In this document: one piece after another, positions 34,814 to 46,416 of the stretch | How the letters are laid out: each line of letters begins with the position of its first letter | Numbering within the stretch: the stretch's first letter is position 1 | Source: Saxidomus purpurata | Taxonomy: Eukaryota; Mollusca; Bivalvia; Venerida; Veneridae | Length of the DNA stretch: 64,000 nt | Direction: 5' to 3' | NCBI GenBank assembly: GCA_022818135.1 | Contig: JAFMSR010000007.1 | Location: forward strand, 24,183,846-24,247,845 | Position numbers and translations under genes: made by a program | The notes under the pieces: generated by a model | Seen by the model: the letters and a program-made list of their open reading frames with translations, nothing else | What the model was told of the DNA's origin: nothing | Databases searched by the model: none

Positions 34814-36945
34814 AGTTTTAAAAAAAAAAAAAATTGAAAACCTGGTTAAAAAATCCCCATAACAGTCCTACTTACTAAAATGTGTAGTTGTAGTTTTTTG
34901 CAACAAAACTGTTATGGTGTCACAACTGCTCCTCCTGATATGCATATCTTTTAAATTAAGTAAAGTGAGGTGAGGAGAGGTGAGGTGAGGTGAGGAGAGG
35001 TGAGGAGAGGCAAGGCAAGACGTGGCGAGACGAGGCAAGGCTTTGGTGAGGCTAGGCTAGGCTAGACTCAGCTAGGCTAAGCTTGGCAAGGCGAAGCAAG
35101 GTGAGGCTGGGCTCTGGGCTGGGCTGGGCAAGCTGATGGGTTTGGAGGGGCAGGGTTTTGCTGGGCTGGGGTGAGCTGGGCTGGACTGGGCTGGTTAGGA
35201 TGAGTGAGTGGGCAGGGTAGAGCTTGGCTGGGCAGCCAGGTGGGGAGGGACACGGTTTTGCTGGGCTGGACTAGAATGGGCTGGGCTCAGCTGGCTAGGA
35301 TCAGTGGGTTGGGCTGGGCTGGGCTGGGCTGGGCTGGGCTGGGAATTGTTGTGGCCTTTTGATACATACAGTCAGTAAATTATATACTGCATCATTATAA
35401 TCAGTAATGGTGTCATATGAGGAGGAACTGTAATAGTGTCACAACTGCTCCTCATATGCATATCTTTTAAATTAAGTAAAGTGAAGACATAAGTGAGGTG
35501 AGGCGAGGTGAGATGGGGCAAGGCTTGGGTAAGGCTAGGCTAGGCTAGACTCAGCTAGGCTAGGCTTGGCGAGGCATGGCAAAGGTGAGGCTAGGCTGGG
35601 CTGGGCTGGCTAGGATGAGTGAGTAGGCAGGGCTTGGCTGGGTTAGGCTTGGCAAGCTGGGCTGGGCTGGCTATGATGGGTTTGGAGGGGCAGGGATTTG
35701 CTGGGCTGGGCTGGGCTGGGCTGGGCTGGGCTGGGCTAGGCAAGCTAGTGGGTTTGGAGGGGCAGGGTTTTGCTAGGCTGGGTGGGGTGAGCTGGGCTGG
35801 ACTGGACTGGGCTGGCTAGGATTAGTGAGTGGGCAGGGTAGACCTGGGCTGGGCAGGTAGGTCCGGAGGGGCAGGGTTTTGCTTGACTGGACTAGAATGG
35901 GCTGGGCTCGGCTGGCTAGGATGAATGGGTTGGGCTGGGCTGGGCTGGGCTGGGCTGGGCTGGGCTTGGAATTGCAGTGGCCTTTTGATGCATACAGAAA
36001 GTAAATTATATACTGCATTTATAATCAGTAATGGTGTCATATGAGGAGGAACTGTAATAGTGTCACAACTGCTCCTCATATGCATATCTTTTAAATTAAG
36101 TAAAGTGAAGACGTAAGTGAGGTGAGGTGAGAAGAGGCAAGATGGAGCTAGGCTTGGGTAAGGCTAGGCTAGGCTAGACTCAGCCAGGCTAGTCTTGGCA
36201 AGGCGCGGCAAAGGTGAGGCTGGGCTGGGCTGGCTAGGATGAGTAAGTGGGCTGGGCTCGGCTGGGCAAGCTGATGGGATTGGAGGGGCAGGGTTTTGCT
36301 GGGCTGGGGTGAGCTGGGCTGGACTGGGCTGGTTAGGATGAGTGAGTGGGCAGGATAGAGCTTGGCTGGGCAGCCAGGTGGGGAGGGACACGGTTTTGCT
36401 GGACTGCACTAGAATGGGCTGGGCTCAGCTGGCTAGGATCAGTGGGTTGGGCTGGGCTGGACTGGGCTGGGCTGGGCTGGGCTGGACTGGGCTGGGAATT
36501 GTTGTGGCCTTTTGATACATACAGTAAGTAAATTATATACTGCATCATTATAATCAGTAATGGTGTCATATGAGGGGGAACTGTAATAGTGTCACAACTG
36601 CTCCTCATATGCATATCTTTTAGATTAAGTAAAGTGAAGACATAAGTGAGGTGAGGCGAGGGCTTGGGTAAGGCTAGGCTAGGCTAGACTCAGCTAGGCT
36701 AGGCTTGGCGAGGCATGGCAAAGGTGAGGCTGGGCTGGGCTGGACTGGGCTGGACTGGGCTGGCTAGGTTGAGTGAGTAGGCAGGGCTCGGCTGGGTTGG
36801 GCTAGGCAAGCTGGGCTTGGCTGGGCTGGGCTGGCTAGGATGAGTGAGTGGGCAGGGCTTGGCTGGGCTGGGCTGGGCTGGGCTGGGCAAGCTGGTGGGT
36901 TTGGAGGGGCAGGGTTTTGCTGGGCTGGGGTGAGCTGGGCTGGCT
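34582..36945. repeat. Higher-order tandem array with GGGCT minisatellite
   Basis: Four or five copies of a block start near TGTCACAACTGCTCCTC at 34587, 34918, 35438, 36060 and 36589. Each block has ATGCATATCTTTTAAATTAA, then GTGAGGTGAGG runs, AGGCTAGGCTAG runs and long GGGCT tracts, ending with TGGCCTTTTGATACATACAG. The purest GGGCT runs (about 35306-35343, 35701-35746, 35933-35968, 36447-36495) meet the simple G-quadruplex pattern of G3 runs separated by CT on the plus strand. Long ORFs through it are low-complexity artefacts. A poly-C/poly-A stretch (34759-34833) lies in the first block. Confidence 0.9.
34759..34833. repeat. Poly-C followed by poly-A tract
   Basis: Near-pure C for about 55 bases, then TTTT and A13. 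It may be real simple sequence or a base-calling or polishing fault. Confidence 0.8.
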
Positions 36946-37000
36946 AGGCTTAATAAGACAATCTAATTAATTAATCAAATTGATTTTTCACAAAAAAACT

Positions 37001-38123
37001 TGTCTCCCCCCTTATGACCTTGACCTTTGAGTTAGTGACCCCAAATTATAACGAGAAATTGACCAACGGCCACTGATGACCTTGACCTTTGAACTACTGA
37101 CCCCAAAAACAATAGGACATCTGCTAATAAGACCAATCATCCTAAGAAGTTTGAGGTCTGTAGCTTTAAAGGATTACTCCCAGTTGTCATCCGGAGTACA
37201 GAAAAATTGTACTTAACGGTCAAATAACTTTACTTTAACCTAATGACCTTGTGACCTAATCTGTAATTATGGATCATCAGCTCTATAAGACCAATCATCC
37301 TATGAAGTTTGAGGGCTGTAGGTCAAAAGGAACTCTAGTTATTCAATCCGGAAGTGAAATTGACCAACGGTCACTGTGACCTTGACCTTTGAACTACTGA
37401 CCCCAAAAACAATAGGGATCATCTGCTCAATAAGACCATTCATCCTATGAAGTTTGAGAGCTGTAGGTCAAAAGGAACTCTAGTTAGTCAGGAACCATGA
37501 AGAATGGACGGACGGACTGACGGACTCCCCCAGTTTGAGGGTTGTAGGTCAAAAGGAACTCTAGTTATCATCCCGGAAATGAGAAATTGACCAACGGTCA
37601 CTGTGACCTTGACCTTTGACCTAACTGACCCCAAAAAGGCAATAGGGATCATCTGCTTATAAGACCAATCATCCTATTAAGTTTGAGGTTGTAGGTCTAA
37701 AGGAACTCTAGTTATCATCCGGAAACGAGAAATTGACCAACGGTCAGTGTGACCTTGACCTTTGACCTACTGCACCCCAAAAACAATAGGGTATCATCAG
37801 CTCTATAAGACCAATCATCCTATGAAGTTTTTGGGCTGTAGGTCAAAAGGAACTCTTTTTATCATCCGAAAGCGAAATTGACCAACGGTCACTGTGACCT
37901 TGACCTTTGAACTACTGCACCCCAAAAACTAATAGGGATCATCTGCTCAATAAGACCATTCATCCTATGAAGTTTGAGAGCTGTAGGTCAAAAGGAACTC
38001 TAGTTATCGTCCGCAAAGACTACGAATGGGCATGTCAGGATAAGTTTGACGGACCTGACACTGACGGACTTGGACTTACGGACTGGGCAAAAACAATATG
38101 TCTCCCCGAGGTGGGGGAGACAT
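37001..38123 (+). mobile_element. Hairpin-ended element with GTGACCTTGACCTTTGA units (family F)
   Basis: It starts near TTGTCTCCCCCC and ends in the hairpin ATGTCTCCCC-gaggtg-GGGGAGACAT (38098-38123). About seven units of ~140-160 bp begin GTGACCTTGACCTTTGA and include ACCCCAAAAACAATAGG, CATCCTATGAAGTTTG, GTAGGTCAAAAGGAACTC and AATTGACCAACGGTCA. GGACGGACTGACGG tracts occur near 37507 and 38050. Confidence 0.8.
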
Positions 38124-38469
38124 AATTATTTATCTAATGAATGAATCCCTGCAGTACTACAGATACATAACTATGAACAGTAAATACAATGTATATGCAA
38201 ACTAAAATACAGCCCTTAATTGTTTATGACAACCTCTGCAGACGCAGAAAAATGTACATGAAAGTAAAAGCACATGTGTATCAAGACTGCCCTTAAACTA
38301 AGAACATTTTAGGTCATCTTTGAATGATTTTTATTCCCAGGTTTGACAGTACACAGAGTACAGCAAATAACTTTGTTACTTAATCAAATAACTTTGTTAT
38401 TTAATCTAATAACCTTGTTACTAAACTGTTAATGTTTTCATTGTCAAATTAACTACAACTACACATTAC
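38124..38469. other. No recognised gene
   Basis: Short ACTTTGTTACTTAATC-like repeats near 38370-38425 only. Confidence 0.35.
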
Positions 38470-38607
38470 CTGCAACATCTGTAGCGTGCATGTCCCCTGT
38501 GACTGCAATGATGTCAAGTCCATCAAGTCCCTGGTTGATTCAATTCAGTGAAGACCACCCTGTACACTGGTAAGTAGTAAGTGGAAAATAGCCCTTTTTC
38601 ATTTTAC
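38470..38607 (-). pseudogene. Exon-like block with one in-frame stop
   Basis: Acceptor CTATTTTCAG before 38607 and donor GCAG|GTAATG after 38470 bound 138 bp. In one frame it reads YQCTGWSSLN, a TGA, then INQGLDGLDIIAVTGDMHAT. The second half looks strongly coding. The stop makes it a pseudo-exon unless it is a sequence error. I do not recognise the family. Confidence 0.35.
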
Positions 38608-39128
38608 CTGAAAATAGGAATAAAAGAAACAGAAGTTCAGAGAACATCATGTGAAACCTGGTGAGTGTTCACATAATGTAAATAAAAGTTGCCAAAATCT
38701 GCAAATGCTTATAAAAATGTTTGCTACAGTAAAACTGTGACCTTCAGATTCAAGATTCAAGATTCAAAGTTAATTTATTGTAACATATACATGTATGTAG
38801 TATTTTGTTACAAACAAATGGCTAGACAAAATCATCATGACAAATTTAAATACAAATATTACTGATTCTTATCTAGAAAAAAGTATTATGTAGAAAAAAT
38901 GTATAAAGTATATGTTAAGAGGGTGAGCTAATAACAATAGTACAATTTTAGTGTACATCAGAGTTACAAATTGGTACATGTATAATATATTTTATTTCTT
39001 TATTTGAACATTTATGAAAAAATAGTCATGCCTTGTAACTCAGTAAATAATTTTAGAAGAGTTTATGCATTTGGTTTTATTAAAAGTGTACAAAAATGCA
39101 CAAATCAAAGCTTCAGAAAACAATTTAA
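38608..39128. other. No recognised gene
   Basis: A small ATTCAAG triplication is present near 38747-38766; otherwise the stretch is AT-rich and featureless. Confidence 0.35.
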
Positions 39129-39981
39129 ACAAGAGCTGTCTGTAGGACAGCCACCTTTTTTCAGTGCTTGCCAATAAAACAAAAGTTTGTTAGTAAAAGG
39201 CACAACAAGGATCTGTATAAACAAGGGCCACAAGTAGCAAGATACTAAGTAAAGAATTATCAAACTTAATTTTTTATATTCTTGGATACTACTGTAACAG
39301 CAAAGTTTTAAATTATACTTTAAGTAGTTAATAATATTATGTGCATGACAGTGCCAGTTGTAACACACGATTTTAATTAGGAATTTCTAAGTACAAATCA
39401 AGAAACATTTTCACGGAGTTTCTTCTCTTGCTTACAGATAGATGTCATGATGGTAAATAAGTATCCCAACTAAAGTAATATCTAGTCAGCGCAGTTAGCT
39501 CAATCAGTAGAGCACGAGACTTGTAATCACAGGGTAGCGGTTCGATTCCCGGGGCTGAACAACTAAAATAACTAACAGTCTTTTGGACGAGACTAAAACC
39601 GAGGTCCCATGTATGGTGCTATACACCTGGCATGTATATAAGAAACAGGGGTGTCTCTGGAATTGGGACGCTTTCTGTATCTTGCACTATCCTCCGAAAC
39701 CTAAAATAACTAACCTCTTCTTGAAGCGTTGGTCATATGGGAAACCGGTATCAAAGATAAAGCCCTTATATACAATACAAAGTAATATTCATACTGTTCA
39801 TACTGTTCGAGGCCTTGTTGTGTTACGATAACACAATAAACCAATGGTTTCTCTGGCCTTTTTGGATGGTGTTTTCCCTATTTTATAATAATCATTGACT
39901 ATATCCTTAAAGTTATATCTCAAATGGTTAAGTCAACAAAAGGACAAGAATGAAAAATTGAACTTTGTGCCAGGTGAGCTA
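39129..39981 (+). mobile_element. Family E element, copy 2, interrupted by a SINE
   Basis: The head ACAAGAGCTGTCTGTAGGAC is a hairpin (GCTGTC-tgtag-GACAGC). The body aligns with 21409-21720. After the SINE it resumes at AGTTATATCTCAAATGG and ends with the family A-type terminus CTTTGTGCCAGGTGAGCTA at 39981. The two families therefore share a 3' end. Confidence 0.8.
39484..39908 (+). mobile_element. tRNA-derived SINE with visible target-site duplication
   Basis: The head TTAGCTCAATCAGTAGAGCA, anticodon loop CTTGTAA and B box GGTTCGATTCC (39539-39549) are tRNA-Thr-like but the stems are imperfect. The insertion is flanked by AAAGTAATATCT (39472-39483) and AAAGTTATATCT (39909-39920), a 12-bp duplication with one mismatch. 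Body phrases include GACGAGACTAAAACCGAGG. Confidence 0.8.
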
Positions 39982-41140
39982 ATAAAGCACATATTTCCCA
40001 TAGTTCACATAGTATGAGGCCAAATATGTTGAACATAATAATCTTATACCTTGTTAGGCTTATGTTAGTGTTTTCCCTGTTGGTAATCATCTTGTATAAG
40101 ATCAGATAATATTAAGGGTTGTTTTTCTTACAGCAAAAAATTTAGAACTAATTAATAACAGTACACCGATGTACTGTTCAGTAATGATAAATAGTAAGAA
40201 AATAACTAGTATCAAAGTGCTAACCATTTAGCAATATAGTAACAGTACTTCATGAACTGTTCTATAACATTAAATAGTTTCCTATTTTGTCACAGTGCTA
40301 GCCATTAGCACTAAATAAAAGTACTTACATGCACTGTAATACAGATGCATGTCAAAATTGAAAAAGTTTAAAAAATGAACATATTAAAACATTCAGTATA
40401 TTTACCAATGGTCCACAACAATTTATCTTCAGCTCCAACAGGTAAGACACTTACTTTCACACTATAAGTCTGCATAAAGCATGAGAATTTGTACAATTCA
40501 GTGTTCACCTATTTACTGTTAGAAACTTTTGAAGGATTACATTTTAGGAGTCAACAATTGCAACAATTACTAGAGAATATATCTCACATTTTGTCTTAAT
40601 CCTTGAATAGCAAGACTAACCTGAATACCTATTATACCTGTTTTACCCCCGGGGCAATCATATATAAATATGTTGCTCAGTCTCTTGCATTGGGATATTT
40701 CACACACTGTTCAAAAGATTAACTAAATAATACAATGCACATATCTATAACATATTAACCCTTACCATCCTGGCAACAAGTTAGTCTGCCTTGGCAACAA
40801 GTGTAGATCATGATCACTATGTACACCAATGGCCTACAGTGCTTCAGTGTACTGTAAAAGTGCTGTTTACTATAGCACTGTATAGTAATGTTGTATACCA
40901 TTGATAAAGTATAGAACTATAGGGTTGTTTAATATATATATATATATATTCCCCCCACACATGAACAATGATTCTGTGATCAGGAGCTGTCACTATAACC
41001 AAATGGCAACTTTGACTCAAAATGTCACGGTAAAGATCACATGGTATGACCAACTTCAACCACAGGGAGATGACCTGAATAAAGTTGCTAGTGGACCACT
41101 TAACATTGTAAATTGTCCCATATGAGTTTAGATAAAAGAA
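39982..41140. other. No recognised gene; one TA microsatellite
   Basis: A short (TA)n tract occurs at about 40931-40949. A 9-base piece bounded by TTCAG and GTAAGA near 40430 was not accepted as an exon. Confidence 0.4.
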
Positions 41141-41870
41141 CTTACCACCCAAGGGCATGGTCAATTTTGACCTTCAAGGACTGATTGGAAAATTCATGGT
41201 ATAGGACCACTAGACAATGTTATATACCAAATATCTAAGCTCTAGGCCTTGTGGTTTTGGAGATCTTTTAAAGGTTTTCCTATAGAAGTCTATGTAAAAA
41301 GGGTGACAAGGGCCAATATTGACCAGAACTGACCTGGTAGAGGTTGACTAGACATTACTACATACTAAACATCTACGCTCTAAACCTTGTTTTTCAGAAA
41401 AGATTTTAAAGTTTTTACCTGTATCAAGTGAACCCACCCCCCAACAAGGGTCAAGGGACCCTGGGGAATATTTGGTTATGGTTTACTAGGCAGTTCTACA
41501 TACCAAATATCTAAGCTCTAGACCTTGTGGATTTTTTAAAAGTTTTCCTGTACAATTATGTCTATGTAAAACAAGTGACCCTTTGAGCAGGGCCAATATA
41601 GATCCAAGGAGCCAAAATTTGAACAAACTTGGTATTAATCAACAAAGCAATGCTTCATGCACAATATCTCAACTTTAGGCCTTACAGTTTCAGACAATAA
41701 GATTTCAAAAGTTTTTCTATTTCAGCTTCAGTAAAATCAAGTGACCCCTCTGGCGGGGTAAATTTTGATCCAGGGGTCATTGGTGGTGGTCAGAAAGGCA
41801 ATGCTACATGCTAAATATCTTAGCACTAGGCCTTGTAGTTTCAGAGAAGATTTTTAAAGTTTTGAGGTGA
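41141..41870 (+). mobile_element. Family A internal units without ends
   Basis: About four units (ATCTAAGCTCTAGGCCTTG, AATGCTACATGC, AGTGACCCCTCTGGC) are visible. I see neither the ACAAGAG head nor the hairpin terminus, so the copy is truncated. Confidence 0.65.
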
Positions 41871-41957
41871 AAAGTGGCAAAATAGTCCAATGTATATTAC
41901 AATTGATTTCATTAAAATAAATGCCAAAACATTCAGTTTAGTCAACCATGGAATTAA

Positions 41958-43465
41958 AACAAGAGGGCCAAGACGGCCCTTTATCTCTCACCTGACTACA
42001 AGTGGCTACAGCTGACCTTGGGTCTTGATTTCAACAATCTACATAATGGTCCACTACACAATGCTTCATTTCAAATACCAGGCCATGCCCCCCTCTTTAG
42101 AGAAGTTTAAAATCCAACCAAGTTTTTACCTCTCCATGTGCTCAATAATTGTGCCATGTAATTTTAAAATCCTTCAACGTATGACAAAACTACAGTCCAG
42201 ACACAAATGTATGCATATATACAGGATTCCATTACCTATAAACTCTTAGTGTGACCTTGACCTTTGAGGTAGGGACATAGGTCTTGTACCTGACACATCA
42301 GTTTGATGTGCTAGACATTTGTGCAAAGTTATTTTTAAATCAATCAATGAATGACAAATTAAAGTTATAATCCAGACACGAATGTGTGCATATATACAGG
42401 ATTCCATTACCTTCAAATTCTAAGTGTGACCTTGACCTTTGAGGTGGGGATGTGGGTCTTGCACCCAACATGTCATCCTGATGTGCTAGACATTTGTGCA
42501 AAGTTATTTTTAAATCAATCTATGCATGACAAAGTTATAGTCAGGTCACAAATGTGTAAGTGGGGACGCACAGACTGACTGACAGACGGACTGACAGACA
42601 GTGCAATTTTAATTTTAATTTTTTTGCTTTAACCAATTTTATTATCAAACAATAGCTGTCCCTCACAAGTGACAAATGCCCCTGAAAGAGGTGTCTCACA
42701 GTCTTTGTCCTCTCCGTGTGCTCAATAATTGTGGTATGAAATTTTAAAATCCTTCCATGCATGACAGAGATACCATGCATACAGTATTCCATTACTTTTA
42801 AACACTAAGTGTGACCTTGACCTTTGAGGTAGGGACATGGTTCTTGCACACAACACATTGTCTTGATGTGCTGAACATTTGTGCCAAGTTATTTTAAAAT
42901 CAATCAATGCATGACAAAGTTACAGACCAGACACAAATGTATGCATATAAACAGGATTCCATTACCTATAAACTCCAAGTGTGACCTTGACCTTTGAGGT
43001 AGGGACAGGGTCTTGCATGCAACACATTTGCTTGATGTGCTAGACATTTGTGCCAAGTTATTTTTAAATCAATCAATGTATAACAAAGTTACAGTCCAGA
43101 CACGAATGTGTACATATATACAGGATTCCATTACCTTCCAACTGAAAGTGTGACCTTGATCTTTGAGGTAGGCACGTGGGTCTTGCACCCAACACATCAA
43201 CTTGATGTGATAGACATTTGTGCCAAGTTATTTCAAAATCCTTCAATGCAGACATGAATGTGTGCATATATACAGGATTCCATTACCTTCCAACTCAAAA
43301 GTGTGACCTTGACCTTTGAGGTAGGGACGTGGGTCTTGAACGCTAATTGTTGTCTTGATGTGCTTGACATTTGTGCCAAGTTATTTCAAAAGCCTTCAAT
43401 GCATGACAAGAGTTAGTCCGGACACAAATATGTAAATGAGAATGCACAGACCGACAGATTGGTAA
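41958..43465 (+). mobile_element. ACAAGAG-headed element with ~170-bp TGACCTTGACCTTTGAGGT units (family G)
   Basis: The family A-type head (ACAAGAGGGCCAAGACGGCC, TCTCACCTGACTAC) is followed by six units. TGTGACCTTGACCTTTGAGG lies near 42250, 42426, 42810, 42980, 43149 (variant) and 43303. Each unit has ACAGGATTCCATTACC and GATGTGCTAGACATTTGTGC. GACAGACGGACTGACAGAC tracts occur near 42580 and 43450. A minus-strand copy of the unit is at 58190-58370. Confidence 0.75.
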
Positions 43466-44047
43466 GTCCTAACTCATGTTATTAAGCACAAACCATTTTT
43501 CTATTTTTAATGACAGTGACCTTGACCTTGATCGTATTGACCCCAAATGCAAACAAAGCATCCTCTCTCCGCAAACTACCTAAAAAACCAAATTTCATTG
43601 CAATTGGTCACTCCTTACTCAAGTTATTGAGCGGAAATCATTCTACAATTCTAGGTCATTGTTACCTTAACCTTTGACCTACTAATCTCAAAACCATAAG
43701 GGGTACTCTACCAGTCATGACCAACCTCCACATCAAGTTTCAAGATGTTGGGCCCAAGTGTTCTCGAGTTATCGGTCGGAAACTGTTTTACAATTACGGA
43801 TCAATATGACCTTGAAGTTTGACTTACTTACCTCAAAGTCAATAGGGGTCATCTGCTGGTCATGACAAACCTCCACATCAAGTTTGAAGATGCTAGGTCA
43901 AAATCAATAGGGGTCATCTGCTGGTCATGACAAACCTCCACATCAAGTTTGAAGATGCTAGGTCCAAGCATTTTCAAGTCATAATCCGGAAACGGTTTTA
44001 CTATTCTGGGTCACTGTGACCTTGACCTTAGATAAAAACTGACTTAA
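43466..44047 (+). mobile_element. Family H element (AACCTCCACATCAAGTTT units), left part
   Basis: Units contain GTCATGACCAACCTCCACAT, AAGATGTTGGGCCC and TGACCTTGACCTT-like phrases. The array is cut by a family A element and continues at 44850. Confidence 0.7.
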
Positions 44048-44849
44048 ACAAGAGGGCCAAGATGGCCCTATATCGCTATCCTTGGTACAAGTCCACTTGC
44101 CTGGTGGAAGATCACTAGACAATGTTGTATACCAAATAGGTTTTCCTATATACATCTCTGTGAAACAAATGACCCCCCCACCCCAAGGGAAAGGCCAAAT
44201 TTGACACCAGGGACATAATTTGAACAAACTTTGAAAAGGTCTACCAGGTAATGCTACATGCTAAATATCTAAACTCTTAGCCTTGTGGTTTCAGAGAAGA
44301 TTTTTAAAGTTTTTCCTATATAAGCCTATGTAAAACTAAGTGACACCCCCGGCAAGGTCAATTTTGATCCCAGGGGCATAATTTGTACAAACTTGGTAGA
44401 GGTCTACTAGGCAATGCTACATGCCAAATAGCTAAGCTCTAAGCCTTGTGGTTTCAGGGAAGAAGATTTTTGAAATTTTTCCTATATTAGCCTATGTAAA
44501 ACGACGTGACCCCCGTGCACGGTCAATTTTGATCTGGGGGTCATAATTTGAACAGTCTTGTTAGAGGTCCAAATATCTTAGCTCTAGGCCTTGTGGTTTC
44601 AGAGAAGAAGATTTTTAAAGTTTTTCCTATTTGTTGCCATAGCAACCAGAGTTTTGCATTGAATGGAATTCTTTGAACAACTTTGATAGAGCTTCATGCA
44701 AGGAACATCCATGCAAAGTTTCATCAACATTGGCCTAGTGGTTTCAGAGGAGATGTTGTTTGAAGAAAATGGTGGATGGATGGACGTACAGACGACAGAC
44801 GGAATGCGATCCTAATAGCTCATTCTTGCACTTTGTGCCAGGTGAGCTA
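44048..44849 (+). mobile_element. Family A element nested in family H
   Basis: A near-complete copy: head ACAAGAGGGCCAAGATGGCC, units, TTGTTGCCATAGCAACCAGA, a GGATGGATGGACG tract and the terminal hairpin TTGCACTTTGTGCCAGGTGA ending GAGCTA at 44849. The interrupted host unit resumes with AAACAATAGGGGTCCTCTGC. Confidence 0.85.
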
Positions 44850-45010
44850 AAAACAATAGGGGTCCTCTGCTGGTCTTGACCAACCTCCACATCAAGTTTC
44901 AGGATCCTACGCCTAAGTGTTCTTGAGTTATCATTTGGAAATCAGTTGGTAGACGGACAGACAGACATACTGACCAACCGACATCTTCGAAAGGGGCATT
45001 ATACACCTTC
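44850..45010 (+). mobile_element. Family H element, right part
   Basis: One more unit (CTTGACCAACCTCCACATCA) and a GACGGACAGACAGACA tract end near GAAAGGGGCATTATACACC. Confidence 0.65.
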
Positions 45011-45351
45011 GCACTGATACTGAAATTATGCATGACATGCAATCAAAACACCAGTATTTGTACAAAAACGGTACACATGATGTCCGTTTGAAAGTCGAAT
45101 CAAGGAGACTACCATAAATGATCGTTTAGACACAGCTCAGTGCTCATTATGGCCCTAGAATTGATAGTTAACAATGAAGAAAAACCTTCTTTTACTGTCT
45201 GCAAGGCGAATATGACATATCCCTTTGTTTCCTTCAAGAAAAGGTGGATTAATTTAAACGTGCTGTGAACGGTGCAGACCCCGTGAATGGTTTAGTCAAA
45301 ATGACATATTTGTGTACGGATTAGTCTTGAAAAGTGAACAGGTTAGTCTGA
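45011..45351. other. No recognised feature
   Basis: Unique-looking DNA between elements. Confidence 0.35.
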
Positions 45352-46416
45352 ACAAGAGGGTCATGATGGCCCTATATCGCTCACCTGACTATCATTTGCT
45401 ATAATAAAAGGGGTCATGATTCTAGCATAATTCGTAGAGGTCCACTACACAATGCTAAGTAACATTTCAAATATCTATTATCTGCCTGTCGGCCTTGTGT
45501 TTTTTAAAAAGTTTTCCCTATATAAGCCTATGTGAAACCAAGTGCTTTCCCCCCCCCCCTTAATTTTGACCCCAGAGGCATAATTTGAACAATCTTGGTA
45601 AAGATCCACTAGACAATGCTACATGCTAAATATCTCAGCTCTAGACCTTGTGGTTTGAGAGATGAAGATTTTTAAAGTTTTTTTAGTATGAGCCTATGGT
45701 AAGCCAAGTGACCACCCAGGCGGGGTCAATTTTGACTCAGGGCTAATAATTTGAACAATCTTGGTAGAGGTGCACTAGACAATGCAACATGCTAAATAAC
45801 TCAGCTCTAGGCCTTGTGGTTTCAGAGAAGAAGATTTTTTAAGTTTTTCCTATATAAGCCTATGCAAAACTAAGTGACCATCTGCACAGGGTCAATTTTG
45901 ACCCGGGGGTCATAATTTGAACAATCATGGTAGAGGTCCACTAGCGATGCTACATGCCAAATATCTAAGCTCTAGGCCTTGTGGTTTCAGAGAAGAAGAT
46001 TTTTAAAGTTTTTCCTATATAAGCCTATGCAAAACTAAGTGACCACCCGCGCGGGGTCAATTTTGACCCAGGGCTCATAATTTGAACAATCTTGGTAGAG
46101 GTCCACTAGACAATGCTACATGCCAAATATCTAAGCTCTAGACCTTGTGGTTTCAGAGAAGATTTTTGAAGTGTTTCCTATTTGTTGCCATAGCAACCAG
46201 AGTTCTGCATGGAATGGAATTCTTTGAACGACTTTGAAAGAGCTTTATGCAAGGAACATTCCTGCAAAGTTTCATCAACACTGGCCCAGTGGTTTAAGAG
46301 GAGATGTCGTTTGAAGGAAATGGTGGACGGACGGACGGACAACGTACTATGTACGACGGACCCCGGACGGAAAGCAATCCTAATAGCTCACTCTGGCACT
46401 TTGTGCCAGCTGAGAT
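45352..46416 (+). mobile_element. Family A element, near full length
   Basis: Head ACAAGAGGGTCATGATGGCC + ATATCGCTCACCTGAC. Four to five ~170-bp units follow (GGGTCAATTTTGACCC, AATTTGAACAATCTTGG, GGTCCACTAGACAATGC). Next are TTGCCATAGCAACCAGAGTT, (GGAC)n near 46325, and a terminus AATAGCTCACTCTGGCAC against GTGCCAGCTGAG. Confidence 0.85.

Noticed and set aside
35619..36890. Long ORFs rich in Gly/Leu/Ala/Trp or Pro/Ser/Gln across the GGGCT array
   Set aside because: They are translations of the pentamer minisatellite in both strands; no start context, splice site or non-repeat sequence supports a gene.
40430..40446. A 9-base microexon between TTCAG and GTAAGA
   Set aside because: Nothing else coding nearby; chance occurrence of splice-like words.
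15147..46416. CRISPR-like arrays in the regularly repeated ~170-bp units
   Set aside because: Units are long, directly tandem without unique spacers, and in a eukaryotic genome with spliced genes.
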